Made by a program: the position numbers and the translations under genes. The notes beneath the pieces are model-generated. The model was not told the origin of the DNA. It made no database searches and saw only the letters and a program-made list of their open reading frames with translations. Positions 58,667 to 64,000 of a DNA stretch of 64,000 bases are shown piece after piece (position 1 is the first letter of the stretch; each line of letters begins with the position of its first letter). Source of the DNA: JAVVHE01 sp032249695 (GTDB lineage: Bacteria; Pseudomonadota; Alphaproteobacteria; Sphingomonadales; Sphingomonadaceae); the NCBI GenBank assembly GCA_032249695.1, contig JAVVHE010000012.1, positions 1-64,000 of the forward strand, written 5' to 3'.

Positions 58667-59247
58667 TGCTGACGCTCGCCGTTCTCGCCGCCGCTGCCGC
58701 TGCCGCACAGCCCGCGCGCCCGCTGCCGCTGCGGCCCGCAGCTGCGCATGGCGCGCCGGGCCGATATCCCAGCCTGCCCGAGGTGACGACGAACGATCTT
58801 GCGCATTGCGCGGCCGGTCACCCGGGGCTTCAGGTGGAGATTACAGGCCTGAAGGCGCGCGACGGAGAAATCCGCATCGAGCTCTACCCCGATCACGATC
58901 CCGACTTCCTGTCGGACAAGGACAAGCTGATCTACGAAGGCAAGACGTTCCGCCGGATCATCTTTCACCCCCCCGCCAGCGGTGCGGTGACCGGTTGCCT
59001 GCCCGTGCCCACACCCGGCCGCTATTCGGTGGCGATCATCCATGATCGAACAGCCGACCGGCATTTCAACTGGCGGCAGGACGGGGTCGCCTTCCCGGGC
59101 AACCCGCGGCTCGGCCTTGGCAAACCCCCTGCGCGCAAGGCATGGGTCACGGTGGGAGAGGGAGTGACCAAGATCGCCGTGACGATGCAATATTACAATG
59201 GGTTCCTCAGCATGGGGCCCGTCAAAGACACCACGGACGACCGTTGA
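58666..59247 (+). CDS. secreted DUF2141-domain protein
   Basis: 193 residues from the ATG at 58666. A signal peptide (LTLAVLAAAAAAAQPARPLP) is followed by a DUF2141 beta-sandwich: LQVEITGLKARDGEIRIELY, FRRIIFHPPASGAVTGCLPV, YSVAIIHDRTADRHFNWRQD and GVAFPGNPRLGLGKP. Function of the domain is unknown. Stop overlaps the next gene's TTG start (TTGA). Confidence 0.82.
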   Translation: MLTLAVLAAAAAAAQPARPLPLRPAAAHGAPGRYPSLPEVTTNDLAHCAAGHPGLQVEITGLKARDGEIRIELYPDHDPDFLSDKDKLIYEGKTFRRIIFHPPASGAVTGCLPVPTPGRYSVAIIHDRTADRHFNWRQDGVAFPGNPRLGLGKPPARKAWVTVGEGVTKIAVTMQYYNGFLSMGPVKDTTDDR

Positions 59248-60425
59248 AGATCGTTGACATCGCGGAATTCTACTCGCCGACCGCGGGTGGGGTGCGGACC
59301 TATATCGACCAGAAGCTTGCTGCCGCCGCGACGCTGGGTGTCGACGTGATCGTCGTCGCGCCGGGCGCGACGGCCTCGACCGAGGAGCGGCACGGCGGTC
59401 GCGTGATCTGGGTGCCGTCGCAGCGGCTGGTGGCGGACGGCAACTACCGGCTGTTCTGGAATTTCCGCCACATCCACGCGATCCTCGACGCCGAGAAGCC
59501 CGACGTCATCGAGGCGTCGTCGCCGTGGACTGCGGCGTGGATTGTCGCGGCGTGGCCCGGCCGCGCGATCAAATCGCTGTTCATGCACAGCGACCCCGTT
59601 GCCACCTATCCCTATCGCTGGTTCGGAAACCTGCTGTCGCAGCGGCGCATCGACCAGCTGTTCGCATGGTTCTGGGCGCATCTGCGCGCGCTCGACAAGC
59701 GTTTCGATGCGACGATCGTGTCAGGCGACTGGCTGGCGCGCCGCCTTTCGGACCGCGGCATGAAGGAACCGCTGGTTGCGCCCCTGGGTGTGGACGTGCG
59801 CGCCTTCGATCCGGCGCTGCGATCGCTCGATCTGCGGCGCGATCTGCTCGCCAAATGCGGGCTGGGCGAGGATGCGACGCTGCTAGTGGGTGTGGGCCGC
59901 CATCACCCGGACAAGCGCTGGCCCTTCCTGATGCGCGCGACGCAGGATCCGCGCGTCGGCCGCCCGATCGGCCTCGTCATCTGCGGCGCGGGACTGAAGC
60001 GCGCGGGCGTGTGGGAAGCTGCGGCAAAGGCGGGGCATGTACACGTGACGGGGCGCGTGCCGCACGAAGCGCTCGCGCGCATCCTTGCGTCGGCCGACGG
60101 CCTCGTCCACGGCTCGGCGGCGGAAACCTTCGGTCTGGCGATCGCCGAGGGCATTGCAAGCGGTTGCCCGATCATCGTCCCGGATGCGGGCGGCGCCTTC
60201 GATCTCGCGCGGCCCGGTTTTGCCGAGATCTACAAGACCGCCGACCACGATTCGGCGGTCGACGCTCTGCGCCGTTTCCTGTCGCGCGATCACGAGGCGA
60301 TGCGGCAGGCCGCGATCGAGGCGAAACTGACGACACCGCACGGTCATTTTGAGCGGCTGTTCGGGATTTATCGAGAGCTCGCCGCGCGCGCGGCGCTACG
60401 CCACGAGGCTGTCGTAGCGCACTAG
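59244..60425 (+). CDS. family 4 glycosyltransferase
   Basis: 393 residues from TTG 59244. GT-B fold: KIVDIAEFYSPTAGGVRTYI at the start, LFMHSDPVATYPYRWFGNLL, VAPLGVDVRAFDP linking the halves, LLVGVGRHHPDKRWPFLMRA and the nucleotide-sugar site HGSAAETFGLAIAEGIASGC (about residues 290-309) with the E-x7-E motif. Likely a retaining hexosyl or mannosyl transferase for a surface glycan or glycolipid. Its last 30 nt overlap the convergent deacetylase gene. Confidence 0.88.
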   Translation: MKIVDIAEFYSPTAGGVRTYIDQKLAAAATLGVDVIVVAPGATASTEERHGGRVIWVPSQRLVADGNYRLFWNFRHIHAILDAEKPDVIEASSPWTAAWIVAAWPGRAIKSLFMHSDPVATYPYRWFGNLLSQRRIDQLFAWFWAHLRALDKRFDATIVSGDWLARRLSDRGMKEPLVAPLGVDVRAFDPALRSLDLRRDLLAKCGLGEDATLLVGVGRHHPDKRWPFLMRATQDPRVGRPIGLVICGAGLKRAGVWEAAAKAGHVHVTGRVPHEALARILASADGLVHGSAAETFGLAIAEGIASGCPIIVPDAGGAFDLARPGFAEIYKTADHDSAVDALRRFLSRDHEAMRQAAIEAKLTTPHGHFERLFGIYRELAARAALRHEAVVAH

Positions 60426-61118
60426 CGTGCGGCCACGGCCGAGCGCGGTGATCGCACGGCGGGCTTCGGTCAGCAATTCGGGCGCATCGGTATCGTGCGG
60501 GTGGAGCGCCAGCCGCGCCGTGCGGAACGGTTGCAGCACCGTGGTCGCGATCCGCGACCAGACCAGCGACGACCGGATGCGCCCGCGCGAGCGCGAGGCG
60601 TAGCTGATGACCGGATCGCGGCTCAGCAGCGCGCCGGACGCGGGCGACCAGACGCTGAAATGATCTTCGGCAATCGCAAACCCCTCTGCCGCGAGCGCCG
60701 CGCGCGCGCCGGGGCTGTAGAGCCATGCGGGCGCCACGAACGCGCGCACCTTCTGACCCAGGATGTCCTCCAACAGCGCCCGCCCGTCACGCAGGCGCTG
60801 GCGCGCGGCGGCGTGCGTCAGCCCGGAAAACTCACCCTCGCCCGCCGTCATATGGCGCGCGCGCCAGCTGGCGGGCGCATCGTCGCGGTGGCTCCAGCCG
60901 TGCAGCAGCATCTCCACGCCCGCCGCTGCGCGCGCGCGCAGCCATGCCTGGAACCCCCGATCGCGGCCGATATGATGCTCGCCGTGGAACTCGGGCACGA
61001 CCAGCATCGCCCACGCTGCATCGCGCCCGCACGTTTCGGCCAGCAGCGCTTCCAGCACCCCGATGCGGCGGTTGTGCGCGGGGGTGACGTCGTGGATCGA
61101 AAGGATCAGGCGGCGCAC
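60396..61118 (-). CDS. DUF2334-type polysaccharide deacetylase
   Basis: 240 residues from GTG 61118, chosen because the strand RRLILSIHDVTPAH follows at once, as in the family; an ATG at 61199 would add 27 Arg-rich residues. NodB-like fold: IHDVTPAH with the catalytic Asp and metal site, LLHGWSHRDDAPASW with metal His residues (about 82-96), VRAFVAPAWLYSP, FAIAEDHFSVWSP, and LALHPHDTDAPELL. Probably removes acetyl groups from a surface sugar made by the convergent glycosyltransferase genes (inference). Confidence 0.82.
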   Translation of the reverse strand: MRRLILSIHDVTPAHNRRIGVLEALLAETCGRDAAWAMLVVPEFHGEHHIGRDRGFQAWLRARAAAGVEMLLHGWSHRDDAPASWRARHMTAGEGEFSGLTHAAARQRLRDGRALLEDILGQKVRAFVAPAWLYSPGARAALAAEGFAIAEDHFSVWSPASGALLSRDPVISYASRSRGRIRSSLVWSRIATTVLQPFRTARLALHPHDTDAPELLTEARRAITALGRGRTLVRYDSLVA

Positions 61119-61197
61119 GGCTCTTCCAACTAGGCGCCGCGCTGGCCTATGCGCGCGGCACGCCCCACCTAGTGCCGAAACGCCGTCCGGAGAACCC

Positions 61198-62382
61198 ATG
61201 CCTGCCGAACCGATCTATATCCTTGCAGCCAAGCGCACGCCGATGGGCGGCTTTCAGGGCGAGCTTGCGGGCCTGTCGGCGCCCGAGCTTGGGGCAGCGG
61301 CGATCCGCGCCGCGCTTGCAGAGGCTGGCGTGCCGGGCGATCGCGTCGATGGCGGGCTGATGGGCTGCGTGCTTCCGGCGGGACAGGGCCAGGCGCCGGC
61401 GCGCCAGGCGGTGCTGAAGGCAGGTCTGCCCGAGGCGGTCCCCTGCGTCACCATCAACAAGATGTGCGGATCGGGGATGAAGGCGGTGATGGATGCCACC
61501 GACCAGATCGCCGCGGGTTCGGCCGACATGCTGATCGCGGGCGGCATGGAGAGCATGACGAACGCCCCCTACCTGCTGCCCAAGGCGCGCGGCGGCTACC
61601 GCATGGGTCACGGCGCGGTCGTCGACTCGATGTTCCTCGACGGGCTGGAGGACGCCTACGACAAGGGCCGCCTGATGGGCACCTTCGCCGAGGACACCGC
61701 GCGCGACTACCAGTTCACGCGGGGGGAGCAGGACGAGTACGCGATCCGCAGCCTGACGCGCGCGCAGGACGCGATCACCAGCGGCGCTTTCGCCACCGAG
61801 GTGACGCCGGTCGTCGTGCCGGGGCGCGGCGGAGAGACAACGGTCAGCATCGACGAGCAGCCCGGCAAGGCCAAGCGCGACAAGATCCCGACGCTGAAGC
61901 CCGCCTTCGCGAAGGACGGCACGGTGACTGCGGCCAACAGTTCGTCGATCAGCGACGGCGCTGCTGCGCTGGTGCTGGCGCGCGCTTCGGCGGCAGAGAG
62001 TCTCGGCGCCAGGCCGATCGCCCGCATCGTCGGCCACGCGACCTACGCGGCGAAGCCCAGCCAGTTCTGCACCGCTCCCATCGGCGCGATCCAAAAGCTC
62101 TACGCCCGGACCGGCTGGAGCGCGGCCGACGTCGATCTGTTCGAGGTGAACGAGGCGTTCGCCGTCGTCGCGATGGCTGCGATCCGCGACCTGCGGCTCG
62201 ATCCCGGCCAAGTCAACGTCAACGGCGGCGCCACCGCGCTGGGCCACCCGATCGGCGCCAGCGGCGCGCGCATTCTTGTGACGCTGCTCCACTCGCTGAA
62301 GGCGCGCGGCGGCAAACGCGGCATTGCCAGCCTCTGCATCGGCGGGGGCGAGGCAACCGCGGTCGCGGTGGAGCTGGTTTGA
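61198..62382 (+). CDS. acetyl-CoA C-acetyltransferase (thiolase)
   Basis: 394 residues from the ATG at 61198. Catalytic Cys90 in INKMCGSGMKAVMDA, NEAFAVVAMAAI, catalytic His in NVNGGATALGHPIGASGARI (about residues 342-361) and second Cys in SLCIGGGEATAVAVELV. Condenses or cleaves acetoacetyl-CoA in PHB or ketogenic metabolism; may act on longer chains. Not linked in function to its neighbours. Its stop overlaps the next TTG. Confidence 0.95.
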   Translation: MPAEPIYILAAKRTPMGGFQGELAGLSAPELGAAAIRAALAEAGVPGDRVDGGLMGCVLPAGQGQAPARQAVLKAGLPEAVPCVTINKMCGSGMKAVMDATDQIAAGSADMLIAGGMESMTNAPYLLPKARGGYRMGHGAVVDSMFLDGLEDAYDKGRLMGTFAEDTARDYQFTRGEQDEYAIRSLTRAQDAITSGAFATEVTPVVVPGRGGETTVSIDEQPGKAKRDKIPTLKPAFAKDGTVTAANSSSISDGAAALVLARASAAESLGARPIARIVGHATYAAKPSQFCTAPIGAIQKLYARTGWSAADVDLFEVNEAFAVVAMAAIRDLRLDPGQVNVNGGATALGHPIGASGARILVTLLHSLKARGGKRGIASLCIGGGEATAVAVELV

Positions 62383-63341
62383 GGATCGCGCGCGCGCTCG
62401 CTGCGGCGGCGGCGCTGGCGCTGCTCGCGGCAGCCCGCCCGCTGCCCGAAACGGCAGCGGGGCTGACCGCGCGGCCCGTCCCGCTCGATCCGCAGGACCC
62501 TGCGCGCGACCGCGTCGGCCGTCTGCGCTATGTCGGCGGCATCGCGCTCGCATCGAGTGACCGCCGCTTCGGTGGGCTGTCGGGAATGCGCTTCCTGCCC
62601 GATGGCCGCCTGCTGGCAATCAGCGACAGCGGCGACTGGTTGACGCTGGCGCTCGACGAGCCCGGCGGGCGGCTGACGGGAGCGCACGGGCTCAGCATCC
62701 GCCATATGGAGGGGATCGACGGCGCGCCGCTGCTGGGCAAGACGATGTCCGATGCGGAGGCGCTGGAGATCGAGCCCGACGGCACGCGGCTGGTGGCGTT
62801 CGAGCGGCGGCACCGGGTTTTGGCCTACCCAGCGGACGGCGGCGCGCCCAATCTGGTGCCGTTCCCCGATCCGGCATGGCTCGCCAGCCTGCCGGTGAAT
62901 GGGGGGCTGGAAGCAATGGCGCGGGTGGGAGGCTTGCGCGTCTTCCTGTCCGAAGACACCGGCGCGGACGGCGTCAACGCGGTGCTGTGGCCCGTCGGCC
63001 GCTCCACCGGCTATGGCCGGACGATCTACCAGGCGCCCTTGGGCTACAAGCCGACCGACGCAATTGCGCTCGACGACCGGACGATGCTTGTCCTCAACCG
63101 GCGGTTCACGATCAGCGACGGCATGTCGGCGGTGCTGACGCGCGTGGCGGTCGATCCGATGCGGATGACGCTCAGCAAGCCCGAGACGGTGGCCGAGCTC
63201 GTGCCGCCGGTCAGCGTCGACAATATGGAAGCGATCACGCTGAAGCGCGAAGGCGGGCGCGTGTTCGTCTATCTGGCGAGCGACGACAATTTCTCGCCAC
63301 TCCAGCGCACGCTGCTGCTGAAGTTCGAACTGCTGCCCTGA
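62379..63341 (+). CDS. secreted esterase-like phytase-family protein
   Basis: 320 residues from TTG 62379 (TTGA overlap). Signal peptide RIARALAAAAALALLAAARP, then a beta-propeller of the 'esterase-like activity of phytase' family: RLRYVGGIALASSDRRFGGL, GRLLAISDSGDWLTLALDEP, DAEALEIEPDGTRLVAFERR, GYKPTDAIALDDRTMLVLNR and VDNMEAITLKREGGRVFVYL. Substrate unknown; periplasmic. Such genes lie beside rpmB in sphingomonads as far as I recall. Confidence 0.85.
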   Translation: MRIARALAAAAALALLAAARPLPETAAGLTARPVPLDPQDPARDRVGRLRYVGGIALASSDRRFGGLSGMRFLPDGRLLAISDSGDWLTLALDEPGGRLTGAHGLSIRHMEGIDGAPLLGKTMSDAEALEIEPDGTRLVAFERRHRVLAYPADGGAPNLVPFPDPAWLASLPVNGGLEAMARVGGLRVFLSEDTGADGVNAVLWPVGRSTGYGRTIYQAPLGYKPTDAIALDDRTMLVLNRRFTISDGMSAVLTRVAVDPMRMTLSKPETVAELVPPVSVDNMEAITLKREGGRVFVYLASDDNFSPLQRTLLLKFELLP

Positions 63342-63344
63342 GCG

Positions 63345-63771
63345 CCTGATGCGCGGGCAGAGGCGCGCGTCGAATATCGTCTGCGCGGACAGGACGCGCC
63401 ACGCGCCCCTGTGCTGAGAAAGACCGAGGATAAGCCGCGCTTCGGTCGCTCCGTCCGGGGCGGTCCGGATGGCGGGCGGCGCCGCCGTCACGCCCGTCGC
63501 ACGGAAATCGGCGATCACGGGCAGGGTGCGATCGCCAAGCGCCGGCGCAGAGAAGAAGCAAGTCTCCGCGACAAAGCCCTCAAAGATCGTCGCCCGGACG
63601 CGCGCGTGGCGGGCCCGGTGACCGTCCCGATCGAAGCGACGGCCAAGCTCGTCCACGAACGTGCTGTCCGGCCCGACGCCAAGCGCGCCGAGCATTGGGG
63701 TCGGTCCGCTGCCAGGCGCGGGTCGGCGCGTCCAAGACAGCGGCAGCGATCTGCGCGCCGTCTGTCAGGTT
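63345..63771 (-). pseudogene. possible frame-disrupted gene downstream of rpmB
   Basis: On the minus strand two frames look protein-like in succession: LTDGAQIAAAVLDAPTRAWQ from about 63766, then MLGALGVGPDSTFVDELGRR from 63695 onward (GFVAETCFFSAPALGDRTLP, ATEARLILGLSQHRGAWRVL). One base too many near 63696 separates them. The second frame has no stop near 63345 and runs on antisense to the phytase gene. No family recognised; it may also be non-coding. Confidence 0.25.
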
Positions 63772-64000
63772 TCAGGCCGCTGCGGCCGCCGGCGCCTGCT
63801 TCTTCTCGATCTCGCGCTTCAGGCGGCGCGCCTTCAGCGACAGCTTGGTGTCCGCGGTCTTCAGCAGCCACGCGTCAAGCCCGCCGACATGCTCCACCGA
63901 GCGCAGGCCGTTCGTGCTGACGCGCAGCCGCACCGCGCGGCCAAGCGAATCCGAAAGCAGCGTCACATTCTGCAAATTGGGCAGGAAGGTGCGCTTGGTC
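63772..64000 (-). CDS. rpmB: 50S ribosomal protein L28 (5' part outside window)
   Basis: The C-terminal 75 residues of L28: TKRTFLPNLQNVTLLSDSLG runs off the edge, then RVSTNGLRSVEHVGGLDAWL and LSLKARRLKREIEKK. The Ala-rich end QAPAAAAA is a lineage extension. Only about 20-25 N-terminal residues should be missing. Confidence 0.95.
   Translation of the reverse strand, partial: TKRTFLPNLQNVTLLSDSLGRAVRLRVSTNGLRSVEHVGGLDAWLLKTADTKLSLKARRLKREIEKKQAPAAAAA

Noticed and set aside
62100..63695. A 531-codon minus-strand frame taken as one gene
   Set aside because: Most of it is antisense to the thiolase and phytase-like genes. Only the first part (63345-63695) has some protein character, noted separately with low confidence.
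1..64000. CRISPR arrays or insertion sequences
   Set aside because: No series of equal-length direct repeats with unique spacers was seen, and the only transposase is the MuA-type gene of the prophage.

Overview
The window is a GC-rich alphaproteobacterial chromosome segment. The division/cell-wall (dcw) gene order, an rpmB gene beside an esterase-like phytase gene, an HWE/HisKA_2-type histidine kinase and the overall codon use suggest a sphingomonad (Sphingomonas or a relative). This is inference from family knowledge; no database search was run.

Positions 1 to about 22.8 kb are a Mu-like transposable prophage that continues off the left edge. Two tandem LexA/S24-type repressors read leftwards and face a Ner-like regulator, a MuA-type DDE transposase and a MuB-type ATPase reading rightwards. 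Then come a long translationally coupled series of small early genes (Gam, several small winged-helix proteins), GemA, Mor, a lysis peptidase and the head-assembly genes gp27, gp28, gp29 and gp30/F. The next genes expected in Mu order (protease I, decoration protein, major capsid protein) are not there. They sit left of the repressors and read leftwards, so the late region is split and inverted. Signs of decay: MuB is broken in frame at a run of eight T, a cytosine-methyltransferase gene is reduced to its first codons, and a Dam-like adenine methyltransferase has lost its N-terminal part and carries DPPC instead of DPPY.

Between the prophage and the chromosome lies an AT-richer non-coding island, followed by an intact tRNA-Cys(GCA) on the minus strand. 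Its 3' end is duplicated as a 13-bp direct repeat 310 bp away. Housekeeping genes follow: a DUF808 membrane protein, rmuC, rpoZ, a PAS/HisKA_2 histidine kinase, and a leftward unit rppH - ECF sigma factor - RskA-like anti-sigma factor.

From 29.7 to 48.4 kb is a complete dcw cluster: mraZ, rsmH, ftsL, ftsI, murE, murF, mraY, murD, ftsW, murG, a 58-codon micro-ORF, murC, murB, ddlB, ftsQ, ftsA, ftsZ. It makes the meso-diaminopimelate lipid-linked peptidoglycan precursor and the core divisome. Almost every junction is a 1-4 nt stop/start overlap. The exceptions hold hairpin-rich repeat elements or the ftsZ leader. Four 10-bp-spaced TGGG-like units upstream of mraZ look like MraZ operator boxes.

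From 48.6 to 63.3 kb lie envelope genes: a bacterial alpha-2-macroglobulin with its partner pbpC, a glycosyltransferase and deacetylase set (GT2, membrane protein, DUF2141 protein, GT4, DUF2334 deacetylase), an acetyl-CoA acetyltransferase and a secreted esterase-like phytase-family protein. The window ends inside rpmB (ribosomal protein L28) on the minus strand.
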